From JBBDIP01 sp040880305 (GTDB lineage: Bacteria; Bacillota; Sulfobacillia; Fermentithermobacillales; Fermentithermobacillaceae), in assembly GCA_040880305.1 (NCBI GenBank), contig JBBDIP010000060.1, positions 1-56,639 of the forward strand: 56,639 bases of DNA, written 5' to 3'. Both the position numbers and the translations under genes were made by a program. Below the pieces are notes generated by a model, which saw nothing but the letters and a program-made list of their open reading frames with translations, had not been told where the DNA came from and searched no databases. Shown here piece after piece: positions 17,491 to 24,873 of this stretch. Position 1 is the first letter of the stretch, and each line of letters begins with the position of its first letter.

Positions 17491-17525
17491 GAGACGAGGA
17501 GCCGGGAGACCCGACTCCTCGTCTC
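17491..17525 (-). other. Strong hairpin between oppA and oppB
   Basis: An 11-base perfect stem (17491-17501 with 17515-17525) continues inward as CGGG/CCCG around a three-base loop. It lies downstream of the oppA stop and upstream of the oppB start on the minus strand. There is no T-run. Such stem-loops commonly stabilise the upstream binding-protein message and lower downstream permease expression; that role is inferred. Confidence 0.6.
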
Positions 17526-17573
17526 GTTCATACCAAACTAGATTTGTTGCAGTTCTCTTACGCCCTCCGCTAG

Positions 17574-19289
17574 CTACTTAGCGGCCGGAGGCTTGGGCGC
17601 TGCGAAACCTAGCTCCTTGCAGGCTTCCTTAAGGAGTTTTTGAGCCTCTGTCAGATTGGCGGTCTTTGACAGTTTTGCAGCTGCGTCAACGTACTTGTCG
17701 ATGAACACCACGCCGTCCTTGCCGTGGATTGACGGCGGGTTGTAAGCGACAGCCGGCATCGAGAAGTTCTTCAGCACGTTGTCAACGAAGGACTGGCGGT
17801 CGAACCCAAGGGAAATGGCTCTCCTGAACTTGGGATTCGCGAACGCCGCGTTCTTCGGGTTCAGTTCGAGATACCAGACGGTGGCCTGGGCCATCTGCTT
17901 GAGTTCGGTGGGACGGTCCGTCTGGAATTTCTTGATGAAGTCGCCGGGCACGTTGATGGCGTCCAGCTCATTGGCTTCGTACATGGTGATAGGAGTGTTG
18001 ATGTCCTTGATCATGTCGAAGGCGATCTCGTTCATCTTCACTGTGGCGGCATCCCAGTAGGTCGGGTTCTTCTTGAGGGCCAACTTGGCGCCGTGGTTCC
18101 ACTCGCTGATCATGTACGGGCCGTTGTACAGGATGGTATTGGCCTCAAGCCCGTACTTATCGCCCTTGGCCTCGTGATATTTCTGCTGCAGCGGGAAGTA
18201 GCTGGGGAAGGCGGTAAGGCTGACGAAGAAGGCGCTGGGGGACGTGAGGGTGACCTCGAGGGTCTTGTCGTCCTTGGCTACGACGCCCATGGCCTTCAAC
18301 TTCGCGTCGATATCCTTAATCGCGGCCGTGTAGGCGGCAGCTTCCTTCTCGGGGTCGGGGATCGCCACGTTGGCGACATCCTCAGCACCCTTAATGAAGA
18401 AGAACATGTAGTTGTACTGGGAAGCGGTGCGCGGATCAACGACTTTCTTCCAGGCATACTCGAAGTCCTTGGCGGTGATTTTAGAACCGTCGGACCACTT
18501 CACGTCGTCCTTCAGAGTGAAGGTGTAGACCAAGCCGTCAGGGCTGACGGTCCAGCTCTTGGCCACACCGGAACCCTGATCGAACGTGCCGGCGGGGTTC
18601 TTGCGGGTAAGGCCTTCATTGACCGCGTTCAGGATCTCGAAGGAGACCTGGTCGGTGGTGGTGATGCTCTGGAGGTCCGGCGGGTCCTCGCCGAGGTTCA
18701 TGTTGAGCTTCCCGTCGCCGCCGGGCCTGCCCTCAGTGTAGGCCCATTTCCAGTCATAGTCCGGGCCAACCGTTGCGCGAAGGATTCCCTTCACCCACGG
18801 ATGCTCAGCGTAGTTCCAGGCGGGCCAGTAGAGCGGAACGATGGGTGACTCGGTGAGGAGGATCTTCTCCGCGTCAGCCATGGCCTTCATGCGCTCATCT
18901 TGGTTGCCGCTTGCCTTAGCTTTCGCGATGAGGTCGTCATACGCCTTGTTGGACCACTTGACGTCGTTGTACGGGGACCCGGTTATCCAAAGATCCAGGA
19001 AGGTCATCGGGTCGTCGTAGTCGCCGCCCCAGCCAGCGTAGACGATGTCGAAGTCCATGTTTCTCATCTTCTCGAGGCGGGTCTTGAAGTCGACAGTCTC
19101 AAGGACTGTCTCGATCCCCAGGTTCTTACGGATGTTCTCCTGGATGCCCTGGGCGTTCTTCTTAGCGGTTTCGGAGTCTCCGCTCAGAAACTTGATCGCC
19201 GGTAGCGGCTGCCCAGGAGAGCAGCTGGAGATGAGAGAAAGGAGCAGGATGACGGCAACAAAAACCAGTAACCCCTTGCGATTTCTCAT
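17574..19289 (-). CDS. oppA: Peptide-binding lipoprotein OppA, circularly permuted
   Basis: Extracytoplasmic solute-binding protein (family 5) delivering peptides to OppBC. The ATG at 19289 follows GGGAGGGGG. Residues 1-23 are a lipoprotein signal ending in LISSC, so Cys23 would be lipidated. The order after that is unusual. Residues about 30-187 match what is normally the C-terminal part of OppA, including FDIVYAGWGGDYDDPMTFLD and the usual protein end PDYDWKWAY. The normal N-terminal and middle parts then follow: LNMNLGEDPPDLQS near 195, VKWSDGSKITAKDFEYAWKK and RRAISLGFDRQSFVDNVL. The protein stops after LLKEACKELGFAAP, exactly where a normal OppA continues into the segment found here at residue 30. 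The 571-residue length is close to normal, so nothing large is lost. Function as an OppA is likely; see findings. Confidence 0.93.
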   Translation of the reverse strand: MRNRKGLLVFVAVILLLSLISSCSPGQPLPAIKFLSGDSETAKKNAQGIQENIRKNLGIETVLETVDFKTRLEKMRNMDFDIVYAGWGGDYDDPMTFLDLWITGSPYNDVKWSNKAYDDLIAKAKASGNQDERMKAMADAEKILLTESPIVPLYWPAWNYAEHPWVKGILRATVGPDYDWKWAYTEGRPGGDGKLNMNLGEDPPDLQSITTTDQVSFEILNAVNEGLTRKNPAGTFDQGSGVAKSWTVSPDGLVYTFTLKDDVKWSDGSKITAKDFEYAWKKVVDPRTASQYNYMFFFIKGAEDVANVAIPDPEKEAAAYTAAIKDIDAKLKAMGVVAKDDKTLEVTLTSPSAFFVSLTAFPSYFPLQQKYHEAKGDKYGLEANTILYNGPYMISEWNHGAKLALKKNPTYWDAATVKMNEIAFDMIKDINTPITMYEANELDAINVPGDFIKKFQTDRPTELKQMAQATVWYLELNPKNAAFANPKFRRAISLGFDRQSFVDNVLKNFSMPAVAYNPPSIHGKDGVVFIDKYVDAAAKLSKTANLTEAQKLLKEACKELGFAAPKPPAAK

Positions 19290-19322
19290 ATATCCCCCTC
19301 CCAATCAAAATGAAGACTTGGA

Positions 19323-19342
19323 CGGTCAGTTTCAGCTGACCG
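19323..19342 (-). promoter_or_regulatory. Inverted repeat in the opp leader
   Basis: CGGTCAG (19323-19329) and CTGACCG (19336-19342) form a seven-base stem with a six-base loop about 34 bases upstream of the oppA ATG. It could be an operator or a leader stem-loop. No clear -10/-35 pair was found next to it. Confidence 0.4.
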
Positions 19343-19510
19343 CTTTCTATTAGTGGAGGTTCGGGGGCGCACCGGTGAAATCCTTCCCCCAAGGACACGC
19401 GATATCTTACTTTGCAGGGGAATCAACGACTAGCGGCGAAATGTAGATAATTCCTGATGCGGGGGATTCTCGCTCAACTGAGACTCACGACCTAACGATA
19501 AGGTAAGTAC

Positions 19511-19663
19511 AGCAATGGCGCCCCGCGGGAGCGGTGGCGCGCCCGGCCTCCCCAACCCTGAAGGTGGGCAAAGTACGCGGGGTTTCCGGGAAAGCGGAGC
19601 AAAGCAGGCCAAAGGCCTAGTGCCCGGTCAAGCTGCCTAGCGCAGCGGGCCGGGCACCATGCT
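19511..19663. ncRNA. Candidate structured RNA, strand unknown
   Basis: A GC-rich non-coding stretch in the 460-base gap between oppA and the hspR-like gene. AGCAATGG (19511-19518) can pair with CCATGCT (19657-19663) with one bulge, closing the region. Inside are a palindromic AGGCC-aaa-GGCCT and a strong hairpin. The hairpin has an eight-base stem (19620-19627 with 19650-19657) and an inner GCTGC/GCAGC stem, partly competing with the closing pairs. No T-run follows on either strand and no open frame covers it. It does not match a riboswitch I can name. It might be a 6S-like RNA or a leader; this is tentative. Confidence 0.25.
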
Positions 19664-19675
19664 TTGGACAGATAC

Positions 19676-19704
19676 TTGATCCCAAGCGGCAGGATAGTTA
19701 TTAT
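19676..19704 (+). promoter_or_regulatory. Promoter of the hspR-dnaK-grpE operon
   Basis: TTGATC (19676-19681), a 17-base spacer, and TATTAT (19699-19704) give a good vegetative promoter with a start near 19711, about 40 bases before the hspR-like gene. No clear CIRCE element and no perfect HspR (HAIR) palindrome was seen. Confidence 0.55.
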
Positions 19705-19751
19705 TAGTTGTGAAGAAACTTCAGAGAGTCCGGTAAGGGGGAGGTGATCCG

Positions 19752-20084
19752 TTGGTACTCCACGGACCGCGCGATCCTGTCTACACCATCAGCGTGGCCG
19801 CGCGCCTGCTCAGCGTACATCCCTCATTCTTAAGGCAAGTCGAGAACGAGGGACTCATTTCTCCTGCCAGAACAGGCTCCAACATCAGGCTCTACTCGGA
19901 CGAGGACCTCAAGCTTCTTTCCAGGATCATCTTCTTGTGCAGGTCACGAGGTGTGAACCTGCAAGGAGTCAGAGTGATCCTTGCTATGGAAGAAGGGGAG
20001 AGCCAGTACCCCTTAAGCCCAAGGCCTCCAGGCGCGATCGCGCTTGGACCGGGGGCCACCCCCGACCGTGTGAAGAAGAACTAG
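19752..20084 (+). CDS. hspR: MerR-family heat-shock regulator, HspR-like
   Basis: A 110-residue regulator with the MerR winged helix-turn-helix. The opening DPVYTISVAARLLSVHPSFL, with QVENEGLISPARTGSNIRLY nearby, matches HspR, which represses dnaK operons and uses DnaK as co-repressor. The RGVNLQGVRVILAMEE segment is the usual end of the DNA-binding domain. The short tail is Pro/Gly-rich with no effector domain, as in HspR. The TTG start at 19752 is supported by GGGGGAGGTGAT upstream. It is the first gene of the operon, whereas in actinobacteria hspR is last. The family is clear; the HspR role rests on context. Confidence 0.8.
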   Translation: MVLHGPRDPVYTISVAARLLSVHPSFLRQVENEGLISPARTGSNIRLYSDEDLKLLSRIIFLCRSRGVNLQGVRVILAMEEGESQYPLSPRPPGAIALGPGATPDRVKKN

Positions 20085-20109
20085 CAACTGCATAAGTGGA
20101 GGTGGGTTT

Positions 20110-22077
20110 ATGAGCAAGATTGTAGGGATCGACCTCGGGACGACCAACTCGGTAATTGCCGTGATGGAAGGATCCGAGTCTACGGTCATCATCAATTCGG
20201 AGGGGTCTCGGCTCACTCCGTCAGTGGTCGGCTTCAGCAAGAAGGGCGAGAAGATGGTCGGCCAGATTGCCAAGAGGCAGGCTGTGCTGAACCCGGAGAA
20301 CACGGTTTCCTCGATCAAGAGGTTTATGGGACGCCGGTACGATGAGGTGGAGGTCGAGAGGAGCCGCGTGCCCTACGAAGTCCGCAGGGGCAAGCACGAT
20401 GAAGTGCGGGTCTATCTGCCCTCGGTTGATGAGGAGACGACCCCTGAAGAGGTCTCGGCTCACATCTTGCGCAAGATGAAAGAAGACGCCGAGAAGTACC
20501 TCGGCGAGCCCGTTACGCAGGCTGTCATCACGGTGCCGGCCTACTTCAACGACGCGCAGCGGCAAGCCACCAAGGACGCGGGACGGATAGCGGGGCTCGA
20601 AGTCCTGCGCATCATCAACGAACCGACCGCGGCGTCTTTGGCATACGGCATCGACAAGAAGAACAACGAGAAAATCCTGGTCTGGGACCTGGGAGGCGGC
20701 ACCTTCGACGTCTCCCTGCTAGAAGTCGGCGACGACACATTCCAGGTGCTGGCGACATCCGGAGATACCCACCTTGGCGGAGATGACTACGACCAGAGGA
20801 TCACCAACTATGTTGCGGAGCAGTTCCAGAAGGAACACGGCATTGACCTGCGCAAGGACAGGAGAGCCCTCCAGAGGCTGATAGAAGCTTCGGAGAAGGC
20901 AAAGGTGGAGCTGTCGCAGGTTTTGGAAGCCACCGTCAGCTTGCCGTTTATCAGCGCCGACAGGGAAGGACAACCGCTGCACCTGGAGACGCGGGTTACC
21001 AGAGCCAAGTTCGAGGAACTCACGGCTGACCTGACAGAGCGATGCGTAAAGCCCTTCAGGCAGGTGATTTCCGACGCCAAATTGGATGTCAAGGACGTTG
21101 ACGAGGTCATCCTGGTCGGCGGCTCCACGAGGATGCCGAGGATACAGGAGTTGGTGAAGAGTCTGACAGGCAAGGAGCCAAACCGGAGCGTCAACCCCGA
21201 CGAGGTGGTGGCGGTCGGCGCGGCGATACAGGCCGGAATTTTGGCCGGCGACGTGAAGGACATCATCCTTCTGGACGTCACGCCGCTTACCCTGGGCGTG
21301 GAGACTTACGGAGGCGTGATGACCCCGCTAATCAAAAGGAACCGGACTATCCCGGTTCATGAGCACCAAATCTTCACGACGACAGCGGACTTCCAGCCAC
21401 AGGTCGAGATCCACATCATGCAGGGTGAGCGCCAGATGGCGAAGGACAACCGCTCTCTTGGCCGGTTCGTGCTGAGCGGGCTGCCGCCGGCTCCGCGGAA
21501 CGTTCCCCAGATCGAGGTCGCGTTCGACATCGACGTGAACGGCATCCTGAAGGTCGCCGCCAAGGATCTTGGCACGGGCAAGTCCCAGGACATCACCATC
21601 AAAGCCTCCACCCAGATTCCCAGGGACGAGGTCAACAGGATGGTCGACGAGGCTCAACAGCACGCTGAGGAAGACAAGAAGGTTCGCGACGAAGTGGACA
21701 CCCGCAACGGCCTGGACCAGCTCATTTTCACGGTCGAGAAGAGCGTCAAGGACGCCGGTGACAAGATATCGGCGGACGAGAAATCCAATATCGAGGCGGC
21801 CGTCGCCAAGGCGAAGGAAACGTTTAAGGGCGGGAACATCGAGGCCATCAAGAAAGAGACCGAGGAACTGCGTGACGCCGCCGCTAAGGTTGCCGAGGCC
21901 CTTTACCGGCAGGCATCTCAGAATCAGCAGGGGCAGGGCGGGCCGGAAGGCGGGCCTGCGGGTGGGCCAGAGGCAGGGCCAGGGCCACAGGGGCCTGAAG
22001 GCAACCAGCCCCCTCAGGGCGAGGTCTTCGACGCCGAGTTCAAGGAAAAGGGCGATAAGGAAGGCCCGAAAGGCTAA
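20110..22077 (+). CDS. dnaK: Molecular chaperone DnaK (Hsp70)
   Basis: ATP-dependent chaperone for nascent and damaged proteins. The 655 residues include the nucleotide-binding domain, with GIDLGTTNS (about 6-14), the phosphate-2 motif DLGGGTFDVSLLE near 195, and VILVGGSTRMPRIQ near 335. The substrate-binding domain (about 385-500), a helical lid and a Gly/Pro-rich tail ending in an acidic and lysine-rich segment follow. The tail (GGPEGGPAGGPEAG) is longer than usual. ATG at 20110 with GGAGGTGGG upstream. It is co-transcribed with the hspR-like gene and grpE; dnaJ is not in the window. Confidence 0.98.
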   Translation: MSKIVGIDLGTTNSVIAVMEGSESTVIINSEGSRLTPSVVGFSKKGEKMVGQIAKRQAVLNPENTVSSIKRFMGRRYDEVEVERSRVPYEVRRGKHDEVRVYLPSVDEETTPEEVSAHILRKMKEDAEKYLGEPVTQAVITVPAYFNDAQRQATKDAGRIAGLEVLRIINEPTAASLAYGIDKKNNEKILVWDLGGGTFDVSLLEVGDDTFQVLATSGDTHLGGDDYDQRITNYVAEQFQKEHGIDLRKDRRALQRLIEASEKAKVELSQVLEATVSLPFISADREGQPLHLETRVTRAKFEELTADLTERCVKPFRQVISDAKLDVKDVDEVILVGGSTRMPRIQELVKSLTGKEPNRSVNPDEVVAVGAAIQAGILAGDVKDIILLDVTPLTLGVETYGGVMTPLIKRNRTIPVHEHQIFTTTADFQPQVEIHIMQGERQMAKDNRSLGRFVLSGLPPAPRNVPQIEVAFDIDVNGILKVAAKDLGTGKSQDITIKASTQIPRDEVNRMVDEAQQHAEEDKKVRDEVDTRNGLDQLIFTVEKSVKDAGDKISADEKSNIEAAVAKAKETFKGGNIEAIKKETEELRDAAAKVAEALYRQASQNQQGQGGPEGGPAGGPEAGPGPQGPEGNQPPQGEVFDAEFKEKGDKEGPKG

Positions 22078-22121
22078 CATCAACGCCAACATCAATGCTG
22101 ATTCGCGAAGGACGATGACTG

Positions 22122-22769
22122 TTGAGCAGCCACGATGAGGATATGAAAGACACGGAAGGCATCCTTGGTGCTGATGCTCCCCGGTCAGTTGAACTGGAGG
22201 CCAAGGCCGCCGAGCTGGAGGCTAAGGTCGCTGAGATAGAGGCCGCTCTCGACGCATCCGGCGAGCAACTGGTCGCATCCAGTGAGCGGCTTGCAGTGAC
22301 AACCGGCGAGCGGGACACTTGGCAGTCCAAGGCCACGACCATCTACGACCAGTACGTGCGCGCCAAGTCTGACTTCGATGGGTTCCGTAAGCGGACCGAG
22401 CGGGACTTCGAGGACCGCTTAGCCCGCTCCAAGGCGGAGTACCTCCGGTCGATACTGGAGGTGCTGGACAACTTCGAGCGATTCCTCCAGGCCAGCGAGA
22501 AGAGCAGCCAGGAACGCGGCGAGCGGAACCTCGACGCTTTCTACAAGGGAGTTGCCATGGTCCACAAGCAGCTCATGGACACGCTGGCCAGAGAAGGCGT
22601 TGAGCCTATCGAGGACCCGGTCGGTAAACAGCTCGACCCTGCATACCACGACGCGGTCGCCGCGCAGGACGGAGGCGGCGAGCACGGCACCGTGGTTGAG
22701 GAGATCCAGAAAGGCTACGTGTACAAGGGCCTTGTGCTGAGGCCGGCGAGGGTGAAAGTAGCGAGGTAA
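22122..22769 (+). CDS. grpE: Nucleotide exchange factor GrpE
   Basis: Dimeric co-chaperone that releases ADP from DnaK. The 215 residues start with an acidic, heptad-rich coiled coil (about 20-60, repeats such as LEAKAAELEAKVAEIEA). The helical region has FDGFRKRTERDFED and ILEVLDNFERFL near 85-130. The C-terminal beta domain carries the signature GYVYKGLVLRPARVKV. I used the TTG at 22122, preceded by GAAGGA; an ATG at 22143 has a poorer site. A ten-base hairpin follows the gene. Confidence 0.94.
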   Translation: MSSHDEDMKDTEGILGADAPRSVELEAKAAELEAKVAEIEAALDASGEQLVASSERLAVTTGERDTWQSKATTIYDQYVRAKSDFDGFRKRTERDFEDRLARSKAEYLRSILEVLDNFERFLQASEKSSQERGERNLDAFYKGVAMVHKQLMDTLAREGVEPIEDPVGKQLDPAYHDAVAAQDGGGEHGTVVEEIQKGYVYKGLVLRPARVKVAR

Positions 22770-22798
22770 CGCGCCGCCCTAGTTTGCACTAGTGGGAC

Positions 22799-22830
22799 GA
22801 CTTCCCGGAACCATTGGGTACCGGGAAGTC
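22799..22830 (+). terminator. Hairpin after grpE
   Basis: GACTTCCCGG (22799-22808) pairs perfectly with CCGGGAAGTC (22821-22830), and three more pairs form inside the loop. It lies between the convergent grpE and MNT genes. No T-run follows on either strand, so it is a weak or factor-assisted terminator, or a barrier to read-through. Confidence 0.55.
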
Positions 22831-22846
22831 ACCATTCGTACGTCGA

Positions 22847-23230
22847 TTAGCGATTGGATTGGGTAAGGTCCTCAAGAATCTGTTTGAGCATCGGCTTATA
22901 GTCCATGAAGAGGGCAATCGTTCTTTCTTCGAAACGCTCTCGTCTCTCTTCAGCCCTGGAGAAAAGCAGCTTGCCGCTCAACGCATCAAACGAGAAAGCC
23001 AGATTCTCGGGGTCGAGAGCGTGTACATCCAGAGGGATGCCCAGGCTGTGACTCATCTCCTCCTGTAGTGACAGGCAGGCAGCAAGATTCTCCTGAGCTG
23101 AGAGCCCGTCGCGGAAGAAAACCGCCAAATCTAGATCGTGTGATGGCAGGTCACTCAGGAATGACCCGTGCAGGTAAGCGAAAAGCACTCGTTCGTCTTT
23201 CGCAAGGCGGTTTTGCAGAAACGCGAGCAT
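22847..23230 (-). CDS. mntA: MNT-domain nucleotidyltransferase antitoxin (MntA-like)
   Basis: Minimal nucleotidyltransferase, the antitoxin half of a HEPN/MNT pair; known members inactivate the HEPN toxin by AMPylating a tyrosine. The active site reads GSFLSDLPSHDLDLAVF, with Gly22-Ser23 and the metal-binding Asp32 and Asp34. The spacing is GSx8DxD, two residues shorter than the GSx10DxD usually quoted. The ATG at 23230 leaves 20 residues before GS, which is adequate but has a poor ribosome site. The frame is open further upstream to just after the hepT stop, where a perfect AGGAGG (23317-23322) precedes no ATG, GTG or TTG in frame. The true start may therefore be non-canonical and upstream, near 23308. 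Confidence 0.82.
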   Translation of the reverse strand: MLAFLQNRLAKDERVLFAYLHGSFLSDLPSHDLDLAVFFRDGLSAQENLAACLSLQEEMSHSLGIPLDVHALDPENLAFSFDALSGKLLFSRAEERRERFEERTIALFMDYKPMLKQILEDLTQSNR

Positions 23231-23329
23231 GCCCTCGATCTTCTCCGGAGGAAGAACCAGCTCTTGGGCATTAATGGAACCCTCTTCAGGCAGAATCCTC
23301 TTCTCCGTCTGCGAAACCTCCTAGTACAC

Positions 23330-23761
23330 CTAACCGCCTGCTCGGCACAGTGTGCTTACCACGGATAAGAATTCCTCCAAGTCACCCAATTGCTCACGCA
23401 TGATCGTTAAGACTGAGGCATTGTCCACTTCCGCGTATCCATGCACCAGGACATTGCGAAAGCCGGCCATCTTGGCCAGTTCAGACGCCAAGGCGGCAGG
23501 TAGCACACCCGAGTCGCCAAGTAGTTCGAAGCTTTCCCGTTGACTGCTCGGGGCTTTCGATAGGAGTCTGGCGCAGAGATGAGTTGCGATGCTGACGGTT
23601 GCTTCGATCATGACTATGAAGGCGTACTTAGCCGCCGCAATGGCTTCCAGGTTCCCGAGGAATTCGCAATCAGGGCTTTTAGCGTAGTCGCCTAGTATTC
23701 GGAGGTTTGCACGGATGTCAGCTACTCTACTGGTTATCCGTGCTAGGTTAAGATCAGCCAT
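23330..23761 (-). CDS. hepT: HEPN-domain ribonuclease toxin (HepT-like, DUF86)
   Basis: Helical HEPN-family RNase, the toxin of a HEPN/MNT toxin-antitoxin module. The 143 residues are all-helical. The motif RNVLVHGY at residues 102-109 contains both the catalytic Rx4H (Arg102, His107) and the following tyrosine (Tyr109) of Rx4HxY, the AMPylation target in characterised pairs. The ATG at 23761 has GGAGGTGT upstream. The toxin precedes the antitoxin, with about 100 bases between stop and annotated antitoxin start. The motif is intact, so activity is expected. Confidence 0.88.
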   Translation of the reverse strand: MADLNLARITSRVADIRANLRILGDYAKSPDCEFLGNLEAIAAAKYAFIVMIEATVSIATHLCARLLSKAPSSQRESFELLGDSGVLPAALASELAKMAGFRNVLVHGYAEVDNASVLTIMREQLGDLEEFLSVVSTLCRAGG

Positions 23762-23848
23762 AGGTACACCTCCTGGTAACTATTGTAACCTCGGTTTGGC
23801 ACGATGGGCAAGGAACGTGCGGCTTTGCTGGCTCTAGAATAGAAGGCA

Positions 23849-24859
23849 CTACGCCCCCGGCACAAGAGGCAGTTCCGGTAACGTCCCGATTACCGTCTGC
23901 CTGAGCGGACCCCTTACTTCCACTCCGAGTCCCTCCAAGGCCATCAGGAAGCCGCCCGCCGCGGGCTCCATCTCCACCGGGCGGAAGGTGGCCAGCGGGA
24001 TCTGTCTCTGGCAGGCCGTCCTGAGGCTAGAGATCATGAGCGGGCAGATCCCCTTGGTGAAAATGCTGCCTACCAGTACGACGTCGGCGGGGACTGCCTG
24101 CATTCCGAGGCGCGCCATCATCCCGCCGATGATTTCACCCATCACCGTCCCGGTATCCGAGAGGATGCTCTGAGCAACCGGATCACCTCGAAAAGCCAGT
24201 TCAAACAGGGCGGGCACCAGTTGTGCCACCTTCATGTATATGTGGCCGAACTCGCCGTGGACCTTGTACATGTAGGCGGAAAGGTCGTCGTAGGAGGGGA
24301 AATCCAGAAGGGCCAATACGGCCTCCTCGAGCCCTGTCTTGGGTCCGGTGCCGTCGTGTGACCGGAAAGCGTGGTGCATGATCTGGCGGATAAGGCTTCC
24401 CGCGCCGCCCTCCGAGCCCCACTCGTACCCCATGCCGCGGCCGGTTATCTTTATGCCGTCGGGTCCTGCGGCCGCGTAGTTAGCTCCTGTACCCGAGATG
24501 ACCACGCCGCCAAAGTCGTTCTCGGTGCCGGCCCGGAAGCCGACCCACGTGTCGTTTGTCACCGCGAACTTAAGTCCAGGAAACGATCGCCCAATGCCGG
24601 TGTTGAAGTTCTCGAAGTCGACGGGGAAGTCCGCGCCCGCCATACCGAAAACTGCGTTGTCGACCTGCCCGGATCGCAGGTCTACCGCCCCGAGGGCCAT
24701 GGCTACAGCGTCGCCGACGTGCTTCATGGCGGTCTCGATGCCGGTAATCTGATAATTGGTCGGGCCGCCGAGGCCGACCCCCAGGACCTTCCCGGTCTCG
24801 TCGCCTATGACGGCCATCGTCTTGGTCGCTCCGCCGTCAACTCCAAGCGCGTAGCGCAC
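23849..24859 (-). CDS. BadF/BadG-type ATPase, N-acetylglucosamine kinase-like
   Basis: ASKHA-fold sugar kinase; relatives phosphorylate N-acetylglucosamine or glucosamine. The 336 residues open with the phosphate-1 motif GVDGGATKT. DTWVGFRAGTENDFGGVVISGTG (here only the ends DTWVGF and VVISGTG are diagnostic) carries the phosphate-2 region near 105-130, and GMGYEWGSEGGAGSLI is typical of GlcNAc-kinase-like proteins. VVLVGSIFTKG is the adenosine motif. The start is a GTG at 24859 with GAGGAGGG five bases upstream; the open frame further upstream lies inside the GH4 gene. It follows GH4 and deacetylase genes on the same strand, supporting an amino-sugar role. Confidence 0.85.
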   Translation of the reverse strand: MRYALGVDGGATKTMAVIGDETGKVLGVGLGGPTNYQITGIETAMKHVGDAVAMALGAVDLRSGQVDNAVFGMAGADFPVDFENFNTGIGRSFPGLKFAVTNDTWVGFRAGTENDFGGVVISGTGANYAAAGPDGIKITGRGMGYEWGSEGGAGSLIRQIMHHAFRSHDGTGPKTGLEEAVLALLDFPSYDDLSAYMYKVHGEFGHIYMKVAQLVPALFELAFRGDPVAQSILSDTGTVMGEIIGGMMARLGMQAVPADVVLVGSIFTKGICPLMISSLRTACQRQIPLATFRPVEMEPAAGGFLMALEGLGVEVRGPLRQTVIGTLPELPLVPGA

Positions 24860-24873
24860 GTGAACCCTCCTCG

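Noticed and set aside
19560..19660. c-di-GMP-I (GEMM) riboswitch
   Set aside because: Short motifs match, but the GNRA-capped hairpin and the 3' receptor part are not present, and the downstream gene is a heat-shock regulator.
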